DNA of 64,000 bases. Source: Aquabacterium sp. J223 (GTDB lineage: Bacteria; Pseudomonadota; Gammaproteobacteria; Burkholderiales; Burkholderiaceae_C). The stretch covers positions 1,798,001 to 1,862,000 of the forward strand of contig NZ_CP088297.1 of assembly GCF_024666615.1 (NCBI RefSeq), in the 5' to 3' direction. Positions 31,119-40,689 of this stretch are shown here, in pieces; position 1 is the first letter of the stretch, and each line of letters begins with the position of its first letter. The notes below the pieces were generated by a model. It was not told the origin of the DNA. It saw nothing but the letters and a program-made list of their open reading frames with translations, and ran no database searches. A program made the translations under genes and the position numbers.

Positions 31119-32690
31119 TCAGGCGACGCGAAACGTGGCGATGTCTGTTGTCGCCGCAGGTCTGGCACCGCCAACCGCGTCAGGACAAGCGGTTGCCCTC
31201 ATTAACGGTGGCGCCGCCTCGCCTTGTACAGCGGTTCCGGCTGAACGAACCGGTCGTTCGCGAGCGCTCGCTGCAGACGAGCATGCGTTGAGAATCGCTT
31301 CAAGCTCAGCGCCCAGCCGCTCCCAGGCATCGCGCTTCTCCACGTTGTACGGATGGGTGAGGTAATGCCGGCGAACACGGCTGCCCTTGAGAACGTGGTT
31401 CTGGCATCGATCCACCACCTCCGGCGTGATGCCGAGGGCTTGCATCATCGTGGCGCCAGTGCGTCGCAGATCGTGGGGCGTCCAGTCGCCGTTGGCGCCT
31501 CGAGCAAGGACGAGGCTGTCGTCGTTCCTCCGTCCCTTCAGTGCCTTGCGCTCCTTGAACCTGTGCTGGCGGTCGCCGACCTGCTTGCTCACCGTCTTCA
31601 CATCGACGTGAGACTCGGCGCGCCGGGCGGGAAAGCACCAGTCGGTGTTGCCCGTCAATGCATGCACGGCCTCGAACTGCCGCGCGGCGAAGGCTGACAG
31701 GAAGACGAGTTGATCCTGCTTCTTGCCGCGGGCACCCTTGGCATTCTCTTTCGGGATGAACCAAGTGTTCGCCTCGAGGTCGACGTGCTTCCACTGGGCC
31801 ATCAGGAGTTCGCCGATCCGACACAGCGTGCTCAGGCAGATCCACAGCGCGAGTCGACTCTCCGGCTGCAGAGGCCGCGTGGCCCGGCGCCTGTCCGCGG
31901 CCTGCTCGTAGTCCTGGTCCATGCGGGCGAATATGTCGCGCAGTTCCCTGATCTCGCCAGCGGTCAACGTCCGCTCGCGCACGTTGGACATGTCGTAGTC
32001 CACCGGCACGATCGTCTCGATCCCAACCAGCTCCGCCGGGTTGCCGTCGATCAGCAGCTTGCGCCAAGGCTGTCGCTTCTCTGCCCAGGCGAACATCTGG
32101 CGCAGGTCGCGCCACAGCCGCACCGCCATCCGGTTGGCGCCACGCGCCACGACTGCGGTCAGCACCTCGCGCAGGTGCTGCTCGGTGGTCGCGCGAACCG
32201 GCCGGCTTCCGGCACGCGGGAACAGGTCCTTCTCGAACGAACGTTGCAGGTCGGCGTTGCCGTCCTTGCGCAGGACGCCGCTCCTGAACCACTCTCGGGC
32301 CAGCTGCTCGACCGTCGCGTCCTCCGCGCGGCGCTTCACGTCGGCCGCGATCGTCGCCTGGACCCGTTGGCGCTCGTCGATTCGATCGGCTTGCCGCTTC
32401 TCGTTGGGGTCGGCGCCGCGTTTCAGCGCGTCTCGGGCCGCATCGCGCGCCGCGCGGACAGTCTCGAGCGAGACGAGCGGCCAGGTCCCGCAGTAGTGCC
32501 ATGCGACTCGGCCGGCGCGCTTGAACGCATACCGCCAGTGCAGTGTGACCACCCCCCCGTCGCTGACGCGGACCGTGCCGGACAGGCCATCGCCGTCTGC
32601 CAGAGTGTCGCCGCGCCACGCGGCGCCGACAGCCTTGAGCTCGGCTACTGTCCACTTGCGGCCGCGGCCGGATTTTGGGTAGCGGGTCAT
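31119..32690 (-). CDS. int: ICE tyrosine integrase
   Basis: A 523-residue site-specific recombinase. The N-terminal DUF4102-like arm-binding domain (about residues 1-110) is followed by a SAM-like core-binding domain (about 130-230) and a catalytic domain. Catalytic residues visible are Arg in STLCRIGELLMAQW, the HxxR of WTPHDLRRTGATMMQ, His in CQNHVLKGSRV and Tyr in RRHYLTHPY. The ATG at 32690 starts MTRYPKSGRGRKW; a longer upstream frame lacks any ribosome site. It would integrate the ICE and, with a directionality factor such as the AlpA-type protein, excise it. The C-terminal 45 residues are a low-complexity extension. Confidence 0.88.
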   Translation of the reverse strand: MTRYPKSGRGRKWTVAELKAVGAAWRGDTLADGDGLSGTVRVSDGGVVTLHWRYAFKRAGRVAWHYCGTWPLVSLETVRAARDAARDALKRGADPNEKRQADRIDERQRVQATIAADVKRRAEDATVEQLAREWFRSGVLRKDGNADLQRSFEKDLFPRAGSRPVRATTEQHLREVLTAVVARGANRMAVRLWRDLRQMFAWAEKRQPWRKLLIDGNPAELVGIETIVPVDYDMSNVRERTLTAGEIRELRDIFARMDQDYEQAADRRRATRPLQPESRLALWICLSTLCRIGELLMAQWKHVDLEANTWFIPKENAKGARGKKQDQLVFLSAFAARQFEAVHALTGNTDWCFPARRAESHVDVKTVSKQVGDRQHRFKERKALKGRRNDDSLVLARGANGDWTPHDLRRTGATMMQALGITPEVVDRCQNHVLKGSRVRRHYLTHPYNVEKRDAWERLGAELEAILNACSSAASARERPVRSAGTAVQGEAAPPLMRATACPDAVGGARPAATTDIATFRVA

Positions 32691-32830
32691 GGGTGTTGCG
32701 GGGCCCAGGGGTACACCGAGGGGTAAACCGTGAATCGGATCGAGCGAAGATCGACTGGATCGTGTGGAACCGATTCTCGATCGCAAGCCATTAATCTACA
32801 AGGGAAACGACTGTCCCACGCTGTCCCGCT

Positions 32831-33690
32831 TCATCCCTGTTCGTCCCACAAAACGAGCACGGGGTGCAGCGCAGTCCAGCGCCTGAGGCTGTAGTCGATG
32901 GCTTTGGCGGTGGCCGAGCCGTTCGGCACCTTCTGCCGCTGCTCAAACAGCCACTCATGCTGCGCCTTGGCGATCTTCGCTGAGCGCTCCTTGCGGGCCC
33001 GCCTGGCGTTGCTCGGCCGAGCAGTGCTCAACTTCGCGTTCGATCTTGTATGGCTCCTGGAAGAAATTCAGCGCTTGCTCGCCGACCTGGCTCGCATGGG
33101 TGGCCCACAGTTCATGGAACTTGCGTCTGGCGTGCGCGATGCAGCCCACGTCCTTGACGCCGCGCTCAAAGCACGCCTTGCAGCCGCTGAAGTCGTCGAC
33201 CACGAGGCTGCCCTTCCAGCCGCTGTCTGGGGCGTCTGCCTGCCCGAGGAACGCGCGCACGTGGTGGCCGCCGCGGCTGTCGGCGAAGTCGAACACGACA
33301 GCCTTCATCGGGTTGAACTGCGTGGTGCAGTAGCTCCACACGTACGCCTTGTGCATCTTGCCGGTCTTGGCTTTCGGATCGAGCATCGCCACTGGCGTCT
33401 CGTCGACGGGCAGCACGCCGCTCTTCAGCATCTCGGCGATGAGCGCATCGACCAGCGGCTGCAGTTGCACCCCGCACTCGCCGACCGCTGCGCCAGCGTC
33501 GAGCGTGCGATCGCCATGCCGGCGTGCTCAAAGATGCGCTCCTGGCGGTACAGCGGCAGATGGTCGAGGAACTTGGCCACCAGGACCTGCGCCAGCAGCC
33601 CCGTCGCCGGGATGCCCTTGTCGATGATGTGCGCGGCCACCGGCGCCTACATGAGCTTCTCGCACTTGGCGTTGGTAGCCTTGCCATGTA
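32831..33690 (-). pseudogene. IS66-family transposase remnant
   Basis: Fragments of an IS66 TnpC are present in at least two frames. The stretch AAHIIDKGIPATGLLAQVLV, then AKFLDHLPLYRQERIFEHAG comes first, then after a frameshift PLVDALIAEMLKSGVLPVDE, the DDE-region sequence KGSLVVDDFSGCKACFERGV, then the GCIAHARRKFHEL region and finally TAKAIDYSLRRWTAL. An in-frame TAG precedes the first piece (near 33650), and the normal C-terminus with the IDNN motif is absent. Both ends are therefore lost. No terminal inverted repeats were found. It lies just outside the ICE integrase and may mark an older insertion at the junction. Confidence 0.82.
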
Positions 33691-34009
33691 GGTGATGGGA
33701 CGCACGGCACTGCCTCAACAAGTAGCCAAGGGCTTCCCGGCCCAAAAAAACCATGAGGGGACATACAGGGTAGACAACTCGAACGGAGTGACGGCCTTGG
33801 CTTGGATCGCCTCACGCTGCGAGGCGTACGCGCAATCGCCGTACACGCTTTTCCTGCCTGTGCAGGAAATCGGTTTACACCGTTTGCTATCCGGACAAGT
33901 CAGGAGCACGCGCCCTGTCGCCGGCCGCGCTCGGATGGCGGTCCTATCGGCACCGGGGCGACAGCCTGCCGCCGGTCCGCTGACGACCAAGGCCCGGCAG
34001 GGGCAATGG
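33691..34009. other. Junction region with insertion-sequence debris; no supported gene
   Basis: About 320 bases between the IS66 remnant and the acyl-CoA synthetase. A minus-strand frame contains SVYGDCAYASQREAIQAKA (about 33795-33850), which resembles the DSAY region of IS5-like transposases, but only some 20 residues can be matched. The rest shows no gene, repeat or RNA that I can identify. Confidence 0.4.
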
Positions 34010-35977
34010 TCAGCGCCCGAGTTTGGATCGAAGCTCGGCCACCGCTTCCGGGTTGACAAGCGACGACAGGTCGCCGGGGCTGTTGCCCTCGCAGACCGCG
34101 CGCACCACGCGGCGCATCACCTTCATGTTGCGCGTCTTCGGTAGGTCGCCGACCAGCAGCACCTCACGCGGCCGGTACGAGGAGCCCATGCCGTCGACGA
34201 CGGCCTTGACAAGCTCCCTTTCCAGCGCCTCGTCGGCCTGCACGCCGGGCATCGGCACGCAGACGCAGACGATCACCGAGCCCTTGACCCCGTCCGCCAC
34301 GCCGACAACGGCCGCCTCCGACACCTTGCCGGTGCCGGTGAGCAGCGTTTCGATCTCCGCCGGGCCGGTGCGCTTGCCCGACACCTTGATCGTGTCGTCG
34401 CTGCGGCCGACGATGTAGTACAGACCGTCCTCGTCCTGCAGCGCGAAGTCGCCGTGCACCCAGATGCCGGGCAGCGTGCGCCAATAGGTGTCAAGGTAGC
34501 GCTCGTCGCTGCCCCACAGGCTCTTGGTCATGCCAATGTTCGGGTTGCGCAGCACCAGCTCCCCGACCTGCCCGCGGGGGCAGGGGCGCCCCTGCTCGTC
34601 GACGATGTCGGTGCCGGCTCCCAGCCCGCGGCCGCCGAAGGAACCGGGCCGCATCGGGTGGTGCAGCGTGCCGGTGAGGTTGCAGCCGCCGACCTCGGTG
34701 CCGCCGACGATGTTGACGATCGGCAGCCGCTCCTTGCAGACGTGCTTGAACAGCCAGCGCCAGGCCGCCTCGTTCCAGGCCTCGCCGCCCGAGCACGCAA
34801 CGCGCAGCGACGACAGGTCATAGCGCGCCACCTCCTGCTCGCCATACCGCATCAGCCCGCGGATCAGCGTGGGCGCGACACCCAGGTAGGTCACGCGGTG
34901 GTCCTGCACCAGGCGCCAGAAGCGGCCGGTGTCGGGGTAGTCGGGCGTGCCCTCGACGGTGAGCAGGCTGGCGCCGAAGTAGCTCGGGATGCAGGCGCAC
35001 ATGGCGCCCACCATCCAGCCCATGTCGCTCATGAAGAAGAAGCGGTCGCTGCGCTTGAAGTCGCCGCAGATGTGCATGTCGCGCGTGACCATCGAGCCGA
35101 GGAAGCCCACGTGCGTCCACACGCAGCCCTTGGGCTTGCCGGTCGTGCCGGAGGTGTAGAGCAGCACCGCCGGCGCCTCGGCCGCCATCTCGGCGGTCGG
35201 CAACTCGGTGGGCTGGCCGGTCACCAGCTCGGCCCAGTCGCGGTCGCGCCCCGCGGTCATCGGGCAGTCGACGCCAGTGCCGACATGGCGCAGCACGACG
35301 ACGTGCTGGACAGTGGGGGCCTCGTCGAGCGCCTCGTCGAGCACGCACTTCATCGCGGACGCGCTGCCGCGGCGCCAGGTGCCGTCGACCGTCAGCACCG
35401 CCTTGGCGCCGCCGTCGTTGAGCCGCGCGACGATGGGCTGGGGGCCGAAGCCGGAGAACAGCGGCAGCAGCACGGCGCCCAGCTTGAGCACCGCGAAGAA
35501 CGCGAAGAAGGTCTCCGGCAGGTTGGGCAGGTACAGCGCCACCCGGTCGCCGGGGCCGATGCCCAGCGCGCGCAGGCCGGCGGCCAGCCGGCACACCTCG
35601 GCGTCGAACTCGCGGTAGGTGTAGCGCCTCTGCTGTGAGGGGGTCCTCACCCTCCCACAGCAGGAAGGGCTGGTCCCAGGTCGGGGTGCCGCGGTGCCGG
35701 TCCAGGCAGTTCAGGACGATGTTCGTGGTGCCGCCCACGCACCACTGGGCCCATTCGATGCCGCGCGAGGTGTCGAGCATGCGCTCGGGCGGCTTGAAGA
35801 AGCGGAAGTCGCAGAAGCCGAACACCTCTTCCATCAGCCACGCCGGGTCGGCATCGGCGCGAGCGGCCAGCGCTTCGTAGGCCGGCTCCTCCCCACCCGT
35901 TGCAGGAATGCCGTTAGGTTGGACTGGGCGATGACGTCTCGGGTTGGTACCCAGCCGAACGGACGTTTGGTAGACAT
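34010..35977 (-). pseudogene. Acetoacetyl-CoA synthetase-type acyl-CoA ligase with two frameshifts
   Basis: An AMP-forming acyl-CoA synthetase close to the intact paralogue at 50426-52402. The start MSTKRPFGWVPTRDVIAQSN (ATG at 35977), the segment with WCVGGTTNIVLNCLDRHRGT, and the main body from YTYREFDAEVCRLAAGL onward lie in three frames. The joins are at 35888-35898 and at a run of five G (35639-35643). The body keeps the AMP-binding motif YTSGTTGKPKG, the TEVGG region and the C-terminal catalytic Lys region LPKTRNMKVMRR. Repaired, it would have about 650 residues. The shifts fall at or beside G/C runs, so sequencing error is possible. It would activate a carboxylic acid to its CoA ester. 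Confidence 0.8.
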
Positions 35978-36046
35978 AGAATCGAGAGTAACCGAGGCCG
36001 GGGGGTGCGTCCAGTGCCGTCCCGGCCAACCCGAGAGCCAAAGCCG

Positions 36047-37249
36047 ATGTCCCTTTCCAACGCTTCCACCCGGCGCGACAGCCTGCGCGGCAAGACGGCC
36101 ATCGTCGGCGCCGGCTTGTCGGCCGTAGGCCGTGTGCCGGGCAAGAGCGCGCTGGGCTTGGCCGCCGACGCCGCTTACCAAGCCATCGCCGACGCCGGCC
36201 TGCAGAAGTCGCAGATCGACGGCGTGCTCGCCAGCCATGCGTTCTCCGCGCCGTTCCACCGCTTCAGCGTCGCGCTGAGCGAATACCTCGGCATCCAGCC
36301 GACCTTCTCCAACACGCTGCAGGTTTCCGGCGCGACCGCCGCGACCATGTTCAACACCGCTGCCGCGGCCATCCACGGCGGGCTGGCCGAGACGGTGCTG
36401 GTGGTCGGCGGCGACAGCCTGCTGACCGGCCTGTCGCCCGACCTCGCGTTGCGGTCGATGACCGAAAGCCGCGACCAGCAGTACGAGATGCCATTCGGCA
36501 TTCCGGTGGCCAACACCTTCGCGATGACGGCTCACCGTCACATGAAGGAGTACGGCACCACGGCGGAACAGCTCGCGCAGGTGGCGGTGGTGCATCGCGA
36601 GCATGCGCGGCGCACGCCGGGCGCGCAGATGACCGAGCCGCTGACCGTGCAGCAGGTGCTGGACTCCGGCTGGGTCACGACTCCGTATCACAAGCTCGAC
36701 TGCTCGCTAATCTCCGACGGCGGTGCGGCCTTCATCGTCACCTCCGCCGAGCGGGCGAAGTCGCTCGGCATCGAGAAGCCGGTCTACATCCTCGGCGGCG
36801 GCGAGTGCTACACGCACGAGCACATCTTCCTGATGCCGTCGCTGACCACCACGGGCGCCGTGCAGTCCAGCCAGCGCGCCTATGCGATGGCGGGCTGCAG
36901 CCCCGAGGACATCGACGTCGCCGGCGTCTACGACTGCTTCACCGGCACCGTGATCATGATGCTGGAGGACCTGGGCTTCTGCCCCAAGGGCGAGGGCGGC
37001 CGCTTCGTTGAGGACGGGCAGATCACCTACGGCGGAAGCATCCCGTGCAACACGCACGGCGGCCTGCTGTCCTTTGCGCACTCGGGCATGCCGGGTTCGC
37101 TGTTCCACTTTTACGAGGTCGTGAACCAGCTGCGAGGCCGCTGCGGCGATCGCCAGGTGCCGGGCGCCGAGCTGGGCCTCGTGCACAGCCTGGGTGCCGG
37201 CTTCGCGACGAACGCGACCACGATCCTCGGGACGGAGGCGACGCGGTGA
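36047..37249 (+). CDS. Thiolase-fold protein lacking the nucleophilic Cys (Ltp2-like)
   Basis: A 400-residue thiolase-superfamily protein of the SCP-x/lipid-transfer type. Where true thiolases carry the acyl-accepting Cys (pattern N..CaSG), this one reads FSNTLQVSGATAATM, with no Cys. The C-terminal His region is kept as NTHGGLLSFAHSGMPGSLFH. That combination is known from Ltp2-type aldolases, which cleave side chains by a retro-aldol reaction together with a DUF35 partner. The following gene is exactly such a DUF35 protein, joined by a GTGA overlap. The ATG at 36047 lies 70 bases from the divergent synthetase gene. An aldolase role is inference. Confidence 0.8.
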   Translation: MSLSNASTRRDSLRGKTAIVGAGLSAVGRVPGKSALGLAADAAYQAIADAGLQKSQIDGVLASHAFSAPFHRFSVALSEYLGIQPTFSNTLQVSGATAATMFNTAAAAIHGGLAETVLVVGGDSLLTGLSPDLALRSMTESRDQQYEMPFGIPVANTFAMTAHRHMKEYGTTAEQLAQVAVVHREHARRTPGAQMTEPLTVQQVLDSGWVTTPYHKLDCSLISDGGAAFIVTSAERAKSLGIEKPVYILGGGECYTHEHIFLMPSLTTTGAVQSSQRAYAMAGCSPEDIDVAGVYDCFTGTVIMMLEDLGFCPKGEGGRFVEDGQITYGGSIPCNTHGGLLSFAHSGMPGSLFHFYEVVNQLRGRCGDRQVPGAELGLVHSLGAGFATNATTILGTEATR

Positions 37250-37674
37250 TCAATCCCAAGGACGCGCACGTCAAGCCGCTGCCGCAACCCGACGCGGACA
37301 CCGAAGCATTCTGGGCCGGACTGAAGGACGGCCGGCTGCTGTTGCAGCACTGCCTGCAATGCAGCCACGTGCAGCTGTACCAGCAGACGCGCTGCCGCGT
37401 GTGCGGCAGCGAGCGCCTGGAGCACCGGGCCGCCAGCGGGCGCGGCCGCGTGCACTCGTACAGCGTGGTGTACCGCGCGCCCGGCCCGGCGTTCAAGCAG
37501 GACACGCCCTACGCCGTGCTGCTCGTGGAATTGGAGGAGGGGCCCCGGATGATCAGCTCGCTGATCGACGGCGACCCGCTCGCGGTCGACTTCGACATGC
37601 ATGTCGAACTCGTGTGCGATTCGGTGGACGCGCGCATCACCTTGCCGCGCTTTCGCCTGACCGGAAGGAGGTGA
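37246..37674 (+). CDS. DUF35 OB-fold zinc-ribbon protein, partner of the thiolase-fold protein
   Basis: A 142-residue protein with a rubredoxin-like zinc ribbon, CLQCSHVQLYQQTRCRVCGS, near residues 32-55, and an OB-fold with the family motif GRGRVHSYSVVYRAPGPAF. DUF35 proteins bind acyl-CoA and form complexes with thiolase-fold enzymes. The GTG start (37246-37248) overlaps the stop of the preceding gene and has a GGAGG site about 10 bases upstream. The two genes are certainly one translational unit. Confidence 0.87.
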   Translation: MINPKDAHVKPLPQPDADTEAFWAGLKDGRLLLQHCLQCSHVQLYQQTRCRVCGSERLEHRAASGRGRVHSYSVVYRAPGPAFKQDTPYAVLLVELEEGPRMISSLIDGDPLAVDFDMHVELVCDSVDARITLPRFRLTGRR

Positions 37675-37777
37675 ACCGCTCGCAGCGACGATCCCAGGCC
37701 ACCTTCGAAGAACACCAAGTCCAACCCCTTGGGACACGCTGCCGCAACCACCGCGCAGCGCCCATACCGGAGCTTTC

Positions 37778-38869
37778 ATGGCACGAAAATCAATGCTCGC
37801 GCTGGGCGTGCTGGGCGCGTTCGGCGCGTCCGCGCAGGCGCAGTCCAGTGTCCAGGTCTACGGCATCATCGACGCCGGCGTTGGCGCGGTCACCAAGACC
37901 GCCACCTCCAACGACCGCCTGTATCGCACGAATGCTGACGCATCGACCTCTTCCCGTTTCGGCTTGCGCGGCACTGAGGACCTCGGTAAGGGGCTGTCGG
38001 CCTTCTTCGGTATGGAGTCGGGCCTGGACCCGCGCAACGGCAATGCGCAGGGCACGGCGAGCTCCGGCACCATCAACGGTGCCGCGGCACCGGCATCGTT
38101 CTGGCGGCGCGGCGCGTACGTCGGCCTGCGCAGCACGACGCTGGGCGCGGTGACCATCGGCCGCTTCGGCGTGCCGGGCGTCGGCATCTCGGTGGCGAAC
38201 AACAACATGATCACCACCGGCTTCAACTCCGGCCTGGGCGCCACGCTGGCGGCGGTGGGCATCGGCAACGACTTCTGGAACAACAACCAGATCCGCTACG
38301 ACAGCCCGAAGTTCGGCAACTTCGACTTCGCTGGCAACATCTCCTTCGGCGAGACCGCGGGCAGCCTGCGCAGCGGCTCGAACGCCGGCGTGACCGCGCG
38401 CTACAGCATGCAGCCGCTGGTCTTCACCGCCGCCTACCAGCGCGACGAAGACTGGCGCCCGACCGGTGCGCACGTCAGCTGGTATTGGCTGTCCGGCACG
38501 TACATCAAGGGGCCCTTCCGTGCCAGCGTGGGCTACATCGACGTCAACAACGACCGCAACATCGCTGGCTGGTTCGATTCGACCCAGTGGACCGTCGGCG
38601 CGCGCTACGACTTCACGCCGCAACTGTCTTTATCGGGCCACTACTTCGGCCTGGACGACAAGCGCGCCGGCGGCACCAAGACCACGCTGACCGTCGTGAA
38701 CCTGGCCTACGCGCTGTCCAAGCGGACCTCGCTGTACGCGGTGTACGGGCACGCCGATTCCGGCACGATCGGCGTCACGCCGATCTGGGGCGCTGCGGCC
38801 AACGCCCAGACCACGGTGCGCAACGCGGTCAACCAGGGCTTGACCGCTGGCCTCCTTCACACCTTCTGA
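37778..38869 (+). CDS. Gram-negative trimeric porin
   Basis: A 363-residue outer-membrane porin of the type common in Burkholderiales. It has a signal peptide (ALGVLGAFGASAQAQS), the mature start SSVQVYGIIDAGVG, the segment RFGLRGTEDLGKGLSAFFGM typical of barrel strands 2-3, and a terminal Phe (TAGLLHTF) needed for barrel insertion. It probably admits small carboxylates across the outer membrane, which fits the Bug binding proteins nearby. It is followed by a strong hairpin terminator at 38878-38899. Confidence 0.92.
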   Translation: MARKSMLALGVLGAFGASAQAQSSVQVYGIIDAGVGAVTKTATSNDRLYRTNADASTSSRFGLRGTEDLGKGLSAFFGMESGLDPRNGNAQGTASSGTINGAAAPASFWRRGAYVGLRSTTLGAVTIGRFGVPGVGISVANNNMITTGFNSGLGATLAAVGIGNDFWNNNQIRYDSPKFGNFDFAGNISFGETAGSLRSGSNAGVTARYSMQPLVFTAAYQRDEDWRPTGAHVSWYWLSGTYIKGPFRASVGYIDVNNDRNIAGWFDSTQWTVGARYDFTPQLSLSGHYFGLDDKRAGGTKTTLTVVNLAYALSKRTSLYAVYGHADSGTIGVTPIWGAAANAQTTVRNAVNQGLTAGLLHTF

Positions 38870-38877
38870 GACGTCGC

Positions 38878-38906
38878 GGCGCCCCGACGACGGGGCGCCG
38901 TTCTCT
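38878..38906 (+). terminator. Rho-independent-type terminator after the porin gene
   Basis: Perfect 9-bp arms GGCGCCCCG (38878-38886) and CGGGGCGCC (38891-38899) flank a 4-base loop ACGA and are followed by GTTCTCT. The hairpin starts 9 bases after the porin stop and would also separate it from the convergent MaoC gene. Confidence 0.75.
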
Positions 38907-38928
38907 CAGCGTGTGCAGTGCGGCGCGC

Positions 38929-39405
38929 TCAGTGCGCGCCGCCGCGGCCCTTGACCATGCGCAAGGGCGTGTATACGAGCACCACGTCGCCGTTCTGGTT
39001 GACGACCCGGTTGCGCGTGCGCACCAGCCCGAATCCGGGGCGGCTCTTGCTCTCGCGGCACTCGATGACCTCGCATTCGACGTGCACGGTGTCGCCCACG
39101 TGCGTGGGCCCCTTGATGTCCATCTCCATGTGCAGGAACGCGAAGCCCGTGCCCTGCATCGTCGCCTGCACCAGCAGCCCTTCGGCGAAGGTGTAGGCGA
39201 GCGCGCCCGGTGCCACGCGCCCCTGGATCGCCGACTCGTGCTTCTGGAACTCGGTGTTGATGAAAAGCACCTCGAGCATGCCCGTGCAGGAGACAAAGGC
39301 GACGACGTCGGCCTCGGTCACGGTGCGGCCGACGGTCTTGAACTTGCGGCCCACCGGGAGGTCTTCCCAGTAGAAGCCGAGCCCCACGGTCTCGATGTCG
39401 CTCAT
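38929..39405 (-). CDS. MaoC-like hot-dog hydratase
   Basis: A 158-residue single hot-dog protein of the MaoC/R-hydratase type. The N-terminal part has FYWEDLPVGRKFKTVGRTVT, and the hydratase region normally reads D..N..H..; here it is ADVVAFVSCTGMLEVLFIN, so the usual Asp/His pair is not evident and activity is uncertain. It may act as a hydratase or thioesterase-like subunit for acyl-CoA. Its ATG overlaps the stop of the acyl-CoA dehydrogenase gene upstream (ATGA), so the two act together. Confidence 0.78.
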   Translation of the reverse strand: MSDIETVGLGFYWEDLPVGRKFKTVGRTVTEADVVAFVSCTGMLEVLFINTEFQKHESAIQGRVAPGALAYTFAEGLLVQATMQGTGFAFLHMEMDIKGPTHVGDTVHVECEVIECRESKSRPGFGLVRTRNRVVNQNGDVVLVYTPLRMVKGRGGAH

Positions 39406-40595
39406 GGTGTGGCTTTCGTCTTGTCGTGGCGCGCACGGCGTGGCGCGCGGCCGAGCACGCTGTCGGCGATGATGTTGCGCTGGATCTGGTTGGTGCCCTC
39501 GATGATTTGCACCACCTTGGCATCGCGGAAGTAGCGGTTGATGGGGTACTCCGAGGAGATGCCAGCGGCACCGAAGATCTGCACCGCGTCGGTGGCCACC
39601 TGCATCGCCACGTCGGAGGCGAAGCACTTGGCCATGGCCGCCATCGGCGCCAGCTCCGCGCCCGACACGCCGGCGTCCACCTGGGCCGCGGTGCGGTAGA
39701 CCATCTGCCGCGCGGCTTCGGTCTTCATGACCATGTCGGCGAGCATCCAGCGCAGGCCCTGGAACTCGGCGATGGACTGCCCGAAGGCGCTGCGGCCCTG
39801 CATGAACTCCACCGCGTGGTCGATGGCGCCCTGCGCGAGCCCGACGGCGCGCGCGGCGATGATCGGCCGGCTGGTGTTGAGCGCCTCCATCGCCACCTTG
39901 AAGCCTTCACCGCCTTCGGCGCCGAGCCGCGCATCCTCGCGCACATGGACGTCGTCGAAGAACAAGGGGCACGACGGCACGCCGCGCGCGCCCATCTTGT
40001 CTTCCTTGCGTCCGACGGTGAAGCCGGGCGTGCCGCGCTCGACGATGAAGAGGTTGATGCCGCGGGCGGTGCCGTCGGCGTCGAGCGTGCGGGCTGCGAC
40101 GAGGACGAAGTCGGCGACGTGCGAGTTGGTGCACCAGATCTTCGCGCCGTTGATCACGTAGCCGTCGCCGGTGCGTCGCGCGGTGGTGCGCACGCCGGAG
40201 ACGTCGGAGCCGCTTTGCGATTCGGTCAGCGAGATCGCGCCGCGCACCTCGCCCGCGGCGAGCCGCGGCAGCCAGCGCTCGCGCTGCTCGGGCGTGCCCC
40301 CGGCCAGGATGGCACCGAAGGGTACCCACTGCACGACCAGCAGGTAGCCGGTGTTGTAGCAGACGCGCCCGAACTCCTCGACCGCGACGCAGGCCGACAG
40401 CAGGCTGCCGGTGCCGCCGTACTCGACCGGGAAGGGCAGCGTGAAAAGGCCCAGGCCCTTCAGCAGGTCGAAAATGTCCTGAGGGTATTCCGCGGTGCGG
40501 TCGATGTCGGCAGCACGCGGTGCCACCTTCTCTTGCGCGACTCGACGCACCAGGTCGCGCACCTGACGCTGCTCTTCGTTCAATTCGTAGCTCAA
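39402..40595 (-). CDS. Acyl-CoA dehydrogenase
   Basis: A 397-residue FAD-dependent acyl-CoA dehydrogenase. Family signatures are AISLTESQSGSDVSGVRT near residues 120-140, with the flavin-binding region, WCTNSHVADFVLVAART, and the C-terminal FGAAGISSEYPINRYFRDAK followed by EGTNQIQRNI. The preserved EGTNQIQ Glu is the catalytic-base position in medium-chain enzymes. It is the first gene of a two-gene leftward unit with the MaoC protein. The start at 40595 lies 95 bases from the divergent CoA-transferase gene, and a putative TetR operator lies in between. Confidence 0.92.
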   Translation of the reverse strand: MSYELNEEQRQVRDLVRRVAQEKVAPRAADIDRTAEYPQDIFDLLKGLGLFTLPFPVEYGGTGSLLSACVAVEEFGRVCYNTGYLLVVQWVPFGAILAGGTPEQRERWLPRLAAGEVRGAISLTESQSGSDVSGVRTTARRTGDGYVINGAKIWCTNSHVADFVLVAARTLDADGTARGINLFIVERGTPGFTVGRKEDKMGARGVPSCPLFFDDVHVREDARLGAEGGEGFKVAMEALNTSRPIIAARAVGLAQGAIDHAVEFMQGRSAFGQSIAEFQGLRWMLADMVMKTEAARQMVYRTAAQVDAGVSGAELAPMAAMAKCFASDVAMQVATDAVQIFGAAGISSEYPINRYFRDAKVVQIIEGTNQIQRNIIADSVLGRAPRRARHDKTKATP

Positions 40596-40660
40596 CCGGG
40601 CTGTCCTTTCGCCAATGCCGTCGATAGGGCGGGCAAGACTAACCGGCGCGTCATTAGGCG

Positions 40661-40676
40661 GTCAATCGTTAGTTTG
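40661..40676. promoter_or_regulatory. Putative TetR operator between ACAD and CoA-transferase genes
   Basis: GTCAATCGTTAGTTTG shares the half CAATCGTTAG with the site at 47661-47675. It is proposed as one of five copies of a degenerate CTAACGATCGTTAG palindrome; here only the right half is well preserved. It lies between divergent genes, 14 bases before the CoA-transferase start. Confidence 0.4.
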
Positions 40677-40689
40677 CTACCCTACATCG

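Larger units (their letters stand above)
1..32830. mobile_element. Integrative and conjugative element, right-hand part
   Basis: The region has a complete mating-pore gene set, a coupling protein, LPD7 and DUF1173 proteins, ParB and AlpA-like genes and a tyrosine integrase at its right end, which together define an ICE. The left end lies outside the window. The right boundary is inferred to lie between the integrase start (32690) and the truncated IS66 remnant (from 32831). No attachment repeat could be identified because the left end is missing, and no tRNA gene adjoins the integrase. A relaxase gene was not seen and may be to the left. Cargo includes a Gabija-type defence pair, selenouridine synthase, an AlkB-like enzyme with a LuxR regulator, and an integron remnant. 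Confidence 0.8.

Noticed and set aside
32690-34009. tRNA gene as the ICE attachment site
   Set aside because: No tRNA-like cloverleaf or CCA-end pattern was seen next to the integrase.
33715-34059. 114-codon minus-strand frame with a transposase-like stretch
   Set aside because: Only about 20 residues resemble an IS5-type transposase; too little to call an element.
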